Numbered from the stretch's first letter, positions 1 through 9,061 are shown. The stretch: 50,258 bases of DNA from Anaerolineaceae bacterium (GCA_003446605.1 DMDF01000047.1:1-50258), one strand, 5' to 3'. Numbers and translations are program-made. Notes: a model not told the origin generated them from the sequence alone.

Positions 1-32
1 CAAGACATTCCTGTCAGATAAAAGACTGATCC

Positions 33-2567
33 TTATTCCTCAGACACCATCGCTTTTTTCAAGATCTGGCTCACATCATCCACCGGGATGAATTGAATGC
101 TTTTTCTTACCTCTTCGGGTAGTTCATCCAGATCACCTTTGTTCTCTTTGGGCAGGAAAATGGTTTTCAAACCTGCGCGATGCGCTGCCAGCATCTTCTC
201 CTTGATCCCGCCGACCGGCAGCACCTGCCCGCGCAGCGTGATCTCACCGGTCATGCCCACATCCGGACGGATCGGTTTTTTGGTGAGCAGGGAAACCAGC
301 GCGGTGGTCATGGTAACTCCCGCTGAGGGTCCATCTTTGGGAGTGGCGCCCGCCGGAATGTGTAAATGAATATCGGTCTTTTCAAAGAAATCAGGCTCAA
401 TACCATACTCTTTGGCATGGGAACGTACGAAGGTCAGGGCTGCTATTGCAGATTCTTCCATCACGTTCCCGATTGAGCCGGTGATCTTGAACTGTTTATT
501 ACCTGGCATCTGGCTGGCTTCGATGAATAAGATTTCGCCTCCGGTGGGTGTCCATGCCAGACCGGTTGCGACACCAGGGATAGAGGTGCGTTTCATGATC
601 TCTTCACTTGGCATGAAGGTTGGTCTGCCGAGCATCTCGTGCACGTGCTTCACCGTCACTTTTTTGATCAGGCGCTTTTTTTGAAATTTACGGGTGACAA
701 TTTTTCGCAGTACTGAGCCAATGGTTCGTTCCAGGTTGCGCACGCCGGATTCACGTGTATACTGCCGGATAATGGTGCGGATAGCATCTTCTTCAAAGAT
801 CACTTCGTCCTGCAGCAAACCATTCTCCTGCAGTTGTCGTGGAATAAGGTAATTCTCAGCGATCTTTACTTTTTCGTTATCGGTGTAACCGGAGATTTGA
901 ATGATCTCCATACGGTCGCGCAGTGGAGCCGGAATGGTCTCCAGCTGGTTGGCGGTGGTGATGAACATGACTTGCGAAAGATCAAAAGCGACCTCGAGGT
1001 AGTTGTCACGAAATTCCACGTTTTGTTCTGGATCCAGCACTTCAAGAAGAGCTGAGGCAGGGTCACCGCGAAAATCGGAAGCCAGCTTATCGATCTCGTC
1101 CAACATGAAAATCGGGTTACGTGTTTCCACACGCCTTAAAGCCTGGATGATCCTGCCGGGCATGGCACCAATATAGGTGCGGCGGTGCCCGCGGATCTCT
1201 GCTTCATCTCGCAGACCACCCAGCGAGGTTCGTATGAATTCGCGCCCCATGGCGGCGGCGATAGATTTACCCAGGGAGGTTTTCCCAACACCAGGAGGAC
1301 CAACAAAACACAGGATGACCCCTTCCCGTTCCTGGCGAATGCTGTCTTTATAGTCTTGCTTTGAAAGATCGTCTTTCCGCTGCAGGCGGATCTTGCGTAC
1401 TGCTAGGTATTCCAAAATGCGTTCTTTGATGTCATCCAGACCATAATGATCGCGATCAAGTACTTCTTTGGCATGGTTGATATTCAAGTCATCCACCGAT
1501 GCCTTGGACCACGGGAGAGAAACCAGCCAATCGAGGTAGGTCCGGATCACCCCATATTCCGCCGCAGCGGTTGGCAAGCGTGAGAGACGATCCAATTCAC
1601 GACGTGCCATCTTATCTGCTTCTTCGCTCATGCCGGCTTTGTCGATCTTTATGCGGAATTCGCTTACTTCCACTTCCTGTTCATCAGATTCGCCCAGCTC
1701 TTTTTGGATAGCTTTGAGCTGTTCGCGCAGGTAATATTCTCGCTGTACTTTTTCGATCTCTTCACGAGCTTCATTTTGAATCTTCTGACCAAGATTGAGC
1801 ACTTCACTCTCTCGAGTGAGAATTCCAACCAGCTTGCGCAGTTTATCAGATGTGGAGTTCAATTCCAGAATCTCTTGCGCGTCCTCCACCTCCATGCGTT
1901 GCAGGTTAGCAATGTTATACACCGTCTGTAGAGGATCCTGCAGAGAATTAATGGAGGCTACAATCTCGCTAGGAATGGAAGGGACCAATTCTGCAATCTG
2001 AATGAACTGGTCGCGCACATTTCGAGCCAGCGCTTCAATTTTTAGACCGCTTTCAACCTTTTCGGGTTCGACTTTGACCAGCGCTTTTAAAAATGGTTCT
2101 GTAGCCGTGAATTCTTTGATCTTGAAACGGCTTGAACCTTGTACTAAAAGACGGATGGTGCCATCCGGAGCTCTAAAAAGGCGATGAATGATAGCCAGGG
2201 TTCCAAAGCGATAGAGCGTATCCGGGCTGGGTTCATCCACACTGGCATCCTTTGAAGCTACCAGACCCACCAGACGGTTGGTTTTCACAACCTCATCTAC
2301 CAGGCGGATGGAGCGTGGTTGACCAATAGTTAGAGGTACTGCTGTCTGCGGGAATACTACCAAGCCACGCAGAGGTAAGATCGGAATCTCCTCAGGAAAT
2401 TCATCTGTTTTTCTGGTAGGGCTTTGCTGGTCTTCTTCAATTAATTGTTCATTGTTCATTAGATCATCCATGTTCATGGCTAATACCATTTCGTTAAAAT
2501 CTCTTTCCTCATCTGCAAACATCTCGAGGATTTCGAAAATATCCGTTTTCCAACGTGATGCTGGCAT
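33..2567 (-). CDS. lon: ATP-dependent Lon protease
   Basis: Cytoplasmic AAA+ serine protease that unfolds and degrades damaged or regulatory proteins. The 844-residue product has the three parts of bacterial LonA: an N-terminal substrate-binding domain beginning near ILPLRGLVVFP (about residue 63), a AAA+ module with Walker A GPPGVGKTS near residue 423 followed by FMLDEIDK, and a C-terminal protease domain with the catalytic serine in PKDGPSAG (S748) and the dyad lysine in GGIKEK (K791, the second Lys). Length is normal for LonA. About 60 acidic residues precede the conserved N-domain, so a later in-frame ATG could be the true start. The start used here lies 3 nt after the hsp20 stop, indicating one transcript. 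Identification is firm; the start is less certain. Confidence 0.97.
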   Translation of the reverse strand: MPASRWKTDIFEILEMFADEERDFNEMVLAMNMDDLMNNEQLIEEDQQSPTRKTDEFPEEIPILPLRGLVVFPQTAVPLTIGQPRSIRLVDEVVKTNRLVGLVASKDASVDEPSPDTLYRFGTLAIIHRLFRAPDGTIRLLVQGSSRFKIKEFTATEPFLKALVKVEPEKVESGLKIEALARNVRDQFIQIAELVPSIPSEIVASINSLQDPLQTVYNIANLQRMEVEDAQEILELNSTSDKLRKLVGILTRESEVLNLGQKIQNEAREEIEKVQREYYLREQLKAIQKELGESDEQEVEVSEFRIKIDKAGMSEEADKMARRELDRLSRLPTAAAEYGVIRTYLDWLVSLPWSKASVDDLNINHAKEVLDRDHYGLDDIKERILEYLAVRKIRLQRKDDLSKQDYKDSIRQEREGVILCFVGPPGVGKTSLGKSIAAAMGREFIRTSLGGLRDEAEIRGHRRTYIGAMPGRIIQALRRVETRNPIFMLDEIDKLASDFRGDPASALLEVLDPEQNVEFRDNYLEVAFDLSQVMFITTANQLETIPAPLRDRMEIIQISGYTDNEKVKIAENYLIPRQLQENGLLQDEVIFEEDAIRTIIRQYTRESGVRNLERTIGSVLRKIVTRKFQKKRLIKKVTVKHVHEMLGRPTFMPSEEIMKRTSIPGVATGLAWTPTGGEILFIEASQMPGNKQFKITGSIGNVMEESAIAALTFVRSHAKEYGIEPDFFEKTDIHLHIPAGATPKDGPSAGVTMTTALVSLLTKKPIRPDVGMTGEITLRGQVLPVGGIKEKMLAAHRAGLKTIFLPKENKGDLDELPEEVRKSIQFIPVDDVSQILKKAMVSEE

Positions 2568-2570
2568 TGC

Positions 2571-2993
2571 TTAATTGACCTTGATCTTGCGAGCTTTGGC
2601 TTTCGGTAGAGTGATATGTAAAAAGCCATTTTCATATACTGCTGTGATAGCATTCTCCTCGATTGGAGAGGGAATATCGACAGCCGAGATGAAATCGCCG
2701 CTGGGGATCTCCATCTGGTGAAAGGCACAATCTGGATAGCTTTCCCAGCGGGTACCCATGACTGTCAGGATAGCACTGTGAAAATTTATAGTGAAATCCT
2801 TCACGTCCATGCCTGCGATCTCCATACGAACAATGTAGTTCTCATCCGTCTCGATTAGATCGGTGGGAGGTTGCCAAGCATGTGGTTTAGTGGAAATATG
2901 CCAGCGTTCAATGCGAGCATTGAATTTGAGGGGATCTGAGTCTTCAAATTGAGGTGGATCTGCAGATAACAATTGAATTTGAATTCTTTCCAT
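2571..2993 (-). CDS. Hsp20/alpha-crystallin small heat-shock protein
   Basis: Small ATP-independent chaperone that holds unfolding proteins. The 140-residue product carries an alpha-crystallin domain at about residues 40-135, with the typical segments DENYIVRMEIAGMDVKDF, AILTVMGTR and YENGFLHITLPKA, and ends in KIKVN, which fits the C-terminal I-x-I/V anchoring motif. The N-terminal arm is short and rich in Pro and charged residues. It is the first gene of a two-gene unit with lon, 3 nt apart. A plausible housekeeping promoter lies about 50 nt upstream. No CIRCE-type inverted repeat was seen in front of it, so heat control, if any, works otherwise. Confidence 0.93.
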   Translation of the reverse strand: MERIQIQLLSADPPQFEDSDPLKFNARIERWHISTKPHAWQPPTDLIETDENYIVRMEIAGMDVKDFTINFHSAILTVMGTRWESYPDCAFHQMEIPSGDFISAVDIPSPIEENAITAVYENGFLHITLPKAKARKIKVN

Positions 2994-3049
2994 ACTACAC
3001 CTTCATGTTTATAAAAAGAAAATTGATTTTCTAATTGTGCCCTGCTTCT

Positions 3050-3077
3050 ATTATAAGTGATATAAGAATTGTGTCAG
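3050..3077 (-). promoter_or_regulatory. Putative sigma70-type promoter of hsp20-lon
   Basis: Read on the minus strand there is CTGACA (3077-3072), a 16-nt spacer and a perfect TATAAT (3055-3050). This places a start site around 3043 and a leader of about 50 nt before the hsp20 ATG. It is predicted from sequence only. Confidence 0.55.
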
Positions 3078-3091
3078 ACTGTTATTAAATC

Positions 3092-3134
3092 GCGCTGTGA
3101 AGCATGCCGGTAAGTATCGGCAGCTCCACAGCGC
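3092..3134. other. Long imperfect inverted repeat (RNA hairpin candidate)
   Basis: GCGCTGTG (3092-3099) pairs with CACAGCGC (3127-3134). Inside it AGC (3101-3103) pairs with GCT (3123-3125) and GCCG (3106-3109) with CGGC (3118-3121), leaving an 8-nt loop. There is no T-run on either side, so it is not a standard intrinsic terminator. It sits just upstream of the hsp20 promoter in a stretch without a gene. Confidence 0.5.
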
Positions 3135-3519
3135 TTAGGAGAGGAAGGAAAAATTAATTAAGATCAGGTGTTGTATTCAACCGCAACCCTTTATGTAATG
3201 GTTGAAGCACAAAATGGTGCAGGATATTAAAATACTGCTTGCATGAAAGGACCTTTCTTTCGTTTGTTTCCCAGAGAGGCGGGGGGAACATTGTTCCCCC
3301 CTGTGTAATGCCACCAGATAGGAGGAGTCTATTTGTGTATTACGCCTCCGGGTTGGCTGGGGGAGGTCCCAGAACATTGGAGCATTCGATGCGTTCAATG
3401 GTGATGATTTTAAATGGATGTCCTTTTTCTTGTATCGACCGAAGGATTGAAAAAATAGTTCCCTTCAGGATGAACCAACATGAATCTTTCTACTTCTGTG
3501 GATTGAGTGCGGGGTTGGA
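3135..3519. other. Gene-free, locally GC-rich stretch with a perfect palindrome
   Basis: No open frame here looks like a protein: the predicted peptides are short, cysteine/arginine-rich and lack recognisable motifs. The part from about 3265 to 3380 is clearly more GC-rich than its surroundings and contains GGGGGGAACA (3281-3290) and its exact complement TGTTCCCCCC (3292-3301) separated by one base, plus a looser GGAGG/CCTCC pairing further on. It could encode a structured RNA or be a decayed repeat; neither is established. Confidence 0.4.
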
Positions 3520-3522
3520 ATG

Positions 3523-3528
3523 TATAAT
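3523..3528 (+). promoter_or_regulatory. Putative -10 element for the DUF2804 gene
   Basis: A perfect TATAAT preceded directly by TG lies 40 nt upstream of the chosen start codon. The -35 region (GGATTG, 17 nt upstream) is weak. Because it overlaps the upstream in-frame ATG at 3520, it argues that translation starts at 3568 and not at 3520. Confidence 0.45.
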
Positions 3529-3567
3529 CATGGAAGGAAAAACATTCAACATTTCGGAGGAATACCC

Positions 3568-4602
3568 ATGCAGAATGAGATCACCACAGCCGCAGAATTG
3601 CTCAACAATGATGGTACTTTGAATCAAATTGGGTGGGCACGCAGCCAAAACCTGGACTGCAACCTGGAGTGTGCCCATTTCTATGCCCTGAAAGCCTTCC
3701 AGCCCTTCCGTGTCAAGCGCTGGGACTATTATGCAGTATTTACCCCACAACGCTTCTTTTCAGCCACTGTGGCAGATCTGGGCTATGCGGGTAATATTTT
3801 TGTGTATACCCTTGATTTCGAGACAAACGAGCTGCACGAAGAGGGTTTGGTTACACCCTTTGGCAAGGACATCCAACTGCCGCGCAACAGCACGCAGGGA
3901 GAGACTGTCTTCAAGAACGATAAGGCAACCTTGCGTTTTGACGTCCATGGCAAACAACGCTCAGTATTCGTTGATTGGCCATCTTTCCAGGATGGTAGGG
4001 GTATTTCCGTACAATTAACTCTGCAGGAATTGCCAGAGCACGAATCCATGAATATCGTTATTCCTATTGGTGAAAAACGCTTTTACTACAATCGTAAGAT
4101 CAACTGCATGCCCGTGCAAGGTTCATTGCACTATGGTGATATAACGGAGAATCTGGATCCTCAAACAAGCATTGGATCACTGGATTGGGGACGTGGGGTG
4201 TGGGAATACAGCAGTTTTTGGAATTGGGCAAGCGCTTCCGGATTTTTCTCCAATGGGGATAGCATCGGGTTGAATCTGGGCTGTGGCTTTGGGGATATCT
4301 CACGTGCCACCGAAAACGCGGTCATCCTGAACGGTAAAATCCACAAACTGGACCAAGTACCTTTCGTTTATGATCCCCATGATTTCATGAAACCGTGGAT
4401 ATTCAAAGATAATGAAGGGCGTCTGGACCTGACCTTCACACCTTTCAAAGAACGCGTGGCGACTACCAAGCTGCTCATCATCGATAGTGAAGTGCACCAG
4501 ATGTTCGGGCATTACAACGGATTCTTCATCACGGATGAGGGGAAAAAAGTGGCGATCAAAGACCTGGTCGGCTTTGCCGAAGATCACCATGCCAGATGGT
4601 AA
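3568..4602 (+). CDS. DUF2804 family protein
   Basis: The 344-residue product matches the DUF2804 pattern: an N-terminal LLNNDGTLNQIGWAR segment, then KRWDYYAVFTPQRFFSATVADLGYAG, and a Trp/Gly-rich C-terminal half including GSLDWGRGVWEY and LGCGFGD. It has no signal peptide or membrane segment. The family is a soluble beta-rich domain with no established reaction, so no enzymatic role is assigned. ATG 3568 was chosen because GGAGG sits 8 nt ahead of it and a TATAAT overlaps the upstream ATG. The next gene, a truncated membrane protein, begins 30 nt downstream on the same strand. Confidence 0.85.
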   Translation: MQNEITTAAELLNNDGTLNQIGWARSQNLDCNLECAHFYALKAFQPFRVKRWDYYAVFTPQRFFSATVADLGYAGNIFVYTLDFETNELHEEGLVTPFGKDIQLPRNSTQGETVFKNDKATLRFDVHGKQRSVFVDWPSFQDGRGISVQLTLQELPEHESMNIVIPIGEKRFYYNRKINCMPVQGSLHYGDITENLDPQTSIGSLDWGRGVWEYSSFWNWASASGFFSNGDSIGLNLGCGFGDISRATENAVILNGKIHKLDQVPFVYDPHDFMKPWIFKDNEGRLDLTFTPFKERVATTKLLIIDSEVHQMFGHYNGFFITDEGKKVAIKDLVGFAEDHHARW

Positions 4603-4632
4603 ACACAATAAGAAAAAGTGAAAAGGTGCTAG

Positions 4633-5121
4633 ATGAAGTTTAAAAAATATTTTCCCTATGTACTTATTGTATTCATCGCTGCCATTGCTTACTTACCTTT
4701 TTTAGGAAAGCAAGGGTTCTATCGTGATGATTGGTATCAGATTTGGGCTGGCACAACACAGGGGGAATATACCTTAATAAAAATGTTTTCCATTGACCGC
4801 CCCGGTCTTGGGTTAATGTACGCCATCACACATAGAATTTTGGGAAGCGAACTTATATACTGGCATCTGTGTACCTTCCTGGTTCGGGTAGTTTTGTCAT
4901 TCCTTGTTTATCATTTGGTGAAAAAAATCCTACCCGGATATAAATTACCGGCTTTATTGACTGCCATCCTTGTTACGGTATACCCGGGTTTTCTGGAGCA
5001 GCCATTCGCGGATACTTCTCTTAGTTTGTACCTGGCTTATGGGTTTTGCATTCTATCCATATTCTTCAGTGTTCTGGCGTTTATGGAAGAGCGAAAGAAA
5101 AAGCTGAAAACGGGTTATTAA
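4633..5121 (+). pseudogene. 3'-truncated GT-C type membrane glycosyltransferase remnant
   Basis: The 162-residue reading frame starts like a polytopic GT-C fold glycosyltransferase: a first membrane helix (about residues 7-27), then FYRDDWYQIWAG carrying the paired acidic residues typical of the first extracytoplasmic loop of that superfamily, then three more hydrophobic helices. Full-length relatives usually have 500 residues or more and about ten helices. Here the frame stops after four helices with a charged tail EERKKKLKTGY, and its last 4 nt overlap the end of the convergent downstream gene. I read it as the 5' part of a gene whose 3' part was lost. A short functional protein cannot be excluded. 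Confidence 0.6.
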
Positions 5122-6080
5122 TTGCTCTCACATCCAATTCCATCATGATCCCCATCGAAGCCATGTGGATCAGGTGGCAAAACACGAAATCTTCGGTATG
5201 GAATATCAGGGCAATTTAAATCGGGTGGTGGATATGGAATACACACATCCGGATAAGATGGATGGCAATTCAATGCTGGAGCACTTGTAGTTGTAGGTAT
5301 TAAAGTATTGGTGGGATGTAATGTAGGAGTTGTAGTGGGAATTGCCCAAATCCCTATTTGTGATTTTTTTGCTAAATTTTCAGCTTCCCTAAATAGAGAA
5401 GAATAAAGTAACCCATCACTTAGATTAGCCATGAAAAACCCTGAATTGATCATTTCCAGATTCACAAAAGAATCCGTAGTAAAAACGTACCCGCAAAGGC
5501 TCCCGTTATTATCAAGAGAATTATCAGATAAAACCATGATCTCACGTCCAGACACCAATTCTTGATTTTTCAGCAGTGCTGCTAATTGTGCTTGAGACGT
5601 CAGAGAAGATTCAATATCTGTAGAAGAATCAAGACCCAGATAACGGATCGTTTTATACTCACCATCGGTTATCATTTCAATTTTATCCACATCAAGTACT
5701 TTTGATACCTGTCCCTGAATTCTGATGAGGTCAGGATTATCACATGGATATTTCAATAAAATATTCGCAAAATGGTCAAGGGTGGGTATAGGCGTATAGC
5801 TCGCAGCAGGTGTGATTTGAGCAAAAATGGTTGCGGCTATTTCCGTGTGCATATATATCTCAGCATAGATGGTTGAGGCGATTTCTGTATGGTTCAAAGT
5901 TAGAGTATCCTCATTGCTTTTTCCAGAGTTGGAATTCCTACATAATGCCAAAAGAAAAATAAAGAGAAATGAAAAGCAGATCACAAAGACCTTAATAAAC
6001 TTCTTATTCATAAGCGTTGAGAGCCATGAAGTAAAAATAAGCTTAATTTTATTAAATAAACTACCCGTGAATTTCATCAT
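5118..6080 (-). CDS. Exported SNase-like protein with C-terminal Excalibur-like motif
   Basis: The product has an N-terminal hydrophobic segment (KVFVICFSFLFIFLLALC, about residues 30-47) acting as signal anchor or imperfect lipobox, two copies of a HTEIAxTI repeat, and a staphylococcal-nuclease-like domain (about 115-250) recognisable from VSKVLDVDKIEM and TIRYLGLDSS. A Thr/Pro linker follows, then an Excalibur-like calcium-binding motif ending DGDHDGIGCES. Key nuclease positions look degenerate: the usual GDT is DVDK, the Glu after the G(I/L)DTP turn is not in place, and the Arg in the D-R-x-G-R-x-L segment is replaced in DNNGSLCGYV. It is probably not an active nuclease. A later start at 6011 (MNKKFIKVF) would give a cleaner signal sequence. 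Confidence 0.75.
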   Translation of the reverse strand: MMKFTGSLFNKIKLIFTSWLSTLMNKKFIKVFVICFSFLFIFLLALCRNSNSGKSNEDTLTLNHTEIASTIYAEIYMHTEIAATIFAQITPAASYTPIPTLDHFANILLKYPCDNPDLIRIQGQVSKVLDVDKIEMITDGEYKTIRYLGLDSSTDIESSLTSQAQLAALLKNQELVSGREIMVLSDNSLDNNGSLCGYVFTTDSFVNLEMINSGFFMANLSDGLLYSSLFREAENLAKKSQIGIWAIPTTTPTLHPTNTLIPTTTSAPALNCHPSYPDVCIPYPPPDLNCPDIPYRRFRVLPPDPHGFDGDHDGIGCESN

Positions 6081-6468
6081 ATATAACCCTGTTTATTTGT
6101 AAAATGGGTTGTTAACTACATTGATACCGCATGATTACGATGAAGATATTAGAAACGATGCAACCAAAACCATTTGTCGTGTTGAATTTAGGTGTTAAGA
6201 GGAGCCCAATCTACCTTATGTGTTCGATAGCCATCCTAACCGCTAATTACTTTGATATCTCAAAATAAATATTATAGGTACTATAAACATTATAGGTACG
6301 TACAATGATTATTCAAGGTATATGGGGTACGCTTCATGACCGCACTGTTTAGACACCCCGTATTTAAAATAGAAAGTGCGTTACCAATCATAGGGTATTC
6401 TCCGATATAAGAGACGCCTGTGATTATATAATTATCTGGATTATATAAATAATTGGAAGGCTGAGATT
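6081..6468. promoter_or_regulatory. 388-bp AT-rich divergent intergenic region with direct repeats
   Basis: This stretch separates the exported SNase-like gene from the GH3 gene and contains no gene. It holds two exact copies of ATTATAGGTAC (6271-6281 and 6289-6299), 18 bp apart, and two copies of GATTATATAA (6422-6431 and 6439-6448), 17 bp apart, the latter just upstream of the GH3 ribosome-binding site. Repeats at nearly two helical turns are compatible with paired regulator sites upstream of a sugar-inducible gene. No regulator gene is adjacent. Confidence 0.4.
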
Positions 6469-8880
6469 ATGGATATTCAAACCATCATTTCAAGGTTAAC
6501 GCTGGAAGAAAAAGCAGGTTTATGCTCCGGATTGGATAATTGGCACACTAAACCGGTGGAACGCCTGCAAATCCCCTCCATCATGGTAGCGGATGGACCG
6601 CATGGGCTGCGCAAAGAAAAGCAATCATCAGACGGGCAGAATTTTGTTCCCAGTTATCCCGCAACCTGTTTTCCTACCGCATCAGCGCTGGCTTGCAGTT
6701 GGAATCGTGATCTGCTCTATGAAATTGGTGAAGCACTGGCAGAGGAATGTTTACAGGAAGGGGTCAGTGTGATCCTCGGTCCAGGCGTGAATATCAAGCG
6801 CTCTCCCCTATGTGGGCGTAATTTTGAATATTTTTCTGAGGATCCTTATCTATGTGGTGAAGTGACAACAAGCTATATCCGGGGTGTGCAAAGCAAGGGA
6901 GTGGGCACGTCTTTGAAGCATTTTGCGGTTAATAATCAAGAATACAGACGCATGTCGATCAATGCGGTGGTGGACGAACGAGCACTGAGAGAGATCTATT
7001 TGAGCGCCTTTGAACGAGCGGTGAAAGAAGCGCAGCCCTGGACGATCATGTGCGCATATAACCGCTTGAACGGGGATTATTGCAGTGAGAATAAACACTT
7101 ATTGACTGAGATTCTGCGAGATGAGTGGGGGTACACTGGATCGGTGATGTCAGATTGGGGTGCGGTGAACGAGCGTGCGCAGGCTTTATTCTCGGGGCTT
7201 GACCTGGAAATGCCGGGTGGTAATCGTGATAATGATCAGAAGATCATCCGGGCGGTCCAAAACGGGAAACTTGATGAAGAAGTTCTCAATAAGAGTGTGG
7301 CACGTTTGCTAAAATTAATTTTTAGTGGCATACAAAATAAAAAAGAAGATTTTCACTATGATGCAGATAAACATCATGCGCTTGCCAGAAAAGCCAGTGC
7401 TGAAAGCATTGTGTTGTTGAAGAATAAAGATAGCATTCTTCCAATAAAACCGGATCAAAAAATTACTGTCATTGGTGATTTTGCCAAGATTCCACGCTAT
7501 CAGGGGTATGGTAGTTCTGTGATCAATCCAACTCGCCTGGATTGCGCGCTTGACGAGATGTTGAAATATTCTTCTCGTACTGAAAATATTACCTATGCAC
7601 AAGGTTATTTAAGAGCGACTCCTCAAATTCGCGAAGACCTGGTACAGAAAGCCTGTGATGCAGCGCGGCAGGCACAGGTGGGGATCGTTTTTTTCGGGTT
7701 GCCCGAAGTTTATGAAACGGAAGGTATTGACCGCGAAGATATGCGCCTGCCTGAAAATCAAAATCAGTTGATGCGAGCGTTGAAAGAGGTCAATCCGAAC
7801 ATTGTGGTGGTGTTGAGCAACGGCTCACCCGTCGAAATGCCGTGGGTGGATGACGTAAAGGGGCTCGTTGAAGCTTATTTGAGCGGGCAAGCTGGTGGGG
7901 GTGCGGTCGCAGATGTGTTGTTTGGTGTTGCCAATCCAAGCGGCAAGCTGGCTGAGACATTCCCATTGAAACTGGAAGACAACCCTTCATATCATAATTT
8001 TCCGGGAGGTCCCAATACCGTTGAATACCGTGAAAGCATCTATGTGGGCTATCGTTATTACGATAAAGCTGCTCGAGAAGTCCTTTTTCCCTTTGGCTAT
8101 GGACTGAGCTACACCAGTTTTGCCTATGAGGGTTTGAAAATCAGTAAAGAGAAGATCAAGCCAGGCGAAAAACTGGATGTGAGCTGCACAATTCGCAATA
8201 CCGGAGTGCGCGAGGGGAAAGAGATCGTCCAGCTTTATATCGGACGTTCTGACCAATCCGGATTCTATCCTGTCCGAGAATTGAAAGGCTTTAAAAAACT
8301 ATCGCTCAAACCAGGGGAGAGCAAGAAGGTAATCTTTCACTTAGATGAACGATCCTTTGTGTATTATGATGTGCAAAAAGGTGTCTGGAAAGTTGCTCCT
8401 GGAACATATCATATCTATATTGGCGCTTCATCCAGGGATTTGAAATTAAGCCAGGTGATCACGATCGATGGTGAAGAAGATGATAAAGTGACGAAACAAC
8501 GGACAGGACTATCAGCCTATGAAGTGCTTGGAGGAAATAAGTTTAATAGAGAAGCCTTTCAAACGATTTATGGCAAGCCCTTACCAGAAAAGGGCTCTGC
8601 AAAGCATGCCAAACTTACCCTCAATACGCCACTGCTGGATTTTCGAAAAAAATTGTTCGGTAAAATCGTTTTTGCTATTTTAAAAAGGGAAGTTAAAAAG
8701 CAAACCACACTGGGTGATAATGCCATGCATGATCAGATGGTCGAAAAGATCATGCTGGAAATACCACTGCAAAATCTTACCAATCTCAGTGGCGGATACT
8801 TTACGGAAAGAACCGCCAGGGCGCTGGTCCATATTGCCAATGGAGAAATTTTGTCAGGTTTAAAAGAATTGAAATCTTAA
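6469..8880 (+). CDS. Glycoside hydrolase family 3 beta-glucosidase
   Basis: Hydrolyses terminal beta-linked glucosyl (or similar) residues from oligosaccharides, probably in the cytoplasm because there is no signal peptide. The 803-residue product shows the GH3 N-terminal TIM barrel (VADGPHGLRKE, GPGVNIKRSPLCGRNFEYFSEDP, KHFAVNNQE) with the nucleophile aspartate in VMSDWGA (D229), the GH3 C-terminal alpha/beta domain (about 310-530), and a fibronectin-III-like domain (about 575-650, NTGVREGKEIVQLYIG). An extra C-terminal stretch of about 120 residues (LTNLSGGYFTERTARALV) resembles that of clostridial GH3 enzymes. GGAAGG precedes the ATG. Exact substrate cannot be read from sequence. Confidence 0.95.
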   Translation: MDIQTIISRLTLEEKAGLCSGLDNWHTKPVERLQIPSIMVADGPHGLRKEKQSSDGQNFVPSYPATCFPTASALACSWNRDLLYEIGEALAEECLQEGVSVILGPGVNIKRSPLCGRNFEYFSEDPYLCGEVTTSYIRGVQSKGVGTSLKHFAVNNQEYRRMSINAVVDERALREIYLSAFERAVKEAQPWTIMCAYNRLNGDYCSENKHLLTEILRDEWGYTGSVMSDWGAVNERAQALFSGLDLEMPGGNRDNDQKIIRAVQNGKLDEEVLNKSVARLLKLIFSGIQNKKEDFHYDADKHHALARKASAESIVLLKNKDSILPIKPDQKITVIGDFAKIPRYQGYGSSVINPTRLDCALDEMLKYSSRTENITYAQGYLRATPQIREDLVQKACDAARQAQVGIVFFGLPEVYETEGIDREDMRLPENQNQLMRALKEVNPNIVVVLSNGSPVEMPWVDDVKGLVEAYLSGQAGGGAVADVLFGVANPSGKLAETFPLKLEDNPSYHNFPGGPNTVEYRESIYVGYRYYDKAAREVLFPFGYGLSYTSFAYEGLKISKEKIKPGEKLDVSCTIRNTGVREGKEIVQLYIGRSDQSGFYPVRELKGFKKLSLKPGESKKVIFHLDERSFVYYDVQKGVWKVAPGTYHIYIGASSRDLKLSQVITIDGEEDDKVTKQRTGLSAYEVLGGNKFNREAFQTIYGKPLPEKGSAKHAKLTLNTPLLDFRKKLFGKIVFAILKREVKKQTTLGDNAMHDQMVEKIMLEIPLQNLTNLSGGYFTERTARALVHIANGEILSGLKELKS

Positions 8881-9061
8881 CGAAGCAGCAGTTTGTATGG
8901 TATTCTGCAGTTGCAATTTCTCTATATTCTGCAAGAAGAAATGATTTATATTGTTGTTAACACATTCTCATTCTATATAGCGTGCATTCCCTAAAAACAC
9001 TGTTTGAACAACATACACTCGAGTAAAAATACGACACTAGAGGATTTACATGTCTGAACGC

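Noticed and set aside
3239..3622. 127-codon plus-strand frame over the GC-rich stretch before the DUF2804 gene
   Set aside because: No recognisable motif, Cys/Arg-rich shadow composition, overlaps the real start and ribosome-binding site of DUF2804 and an inverted repeat.
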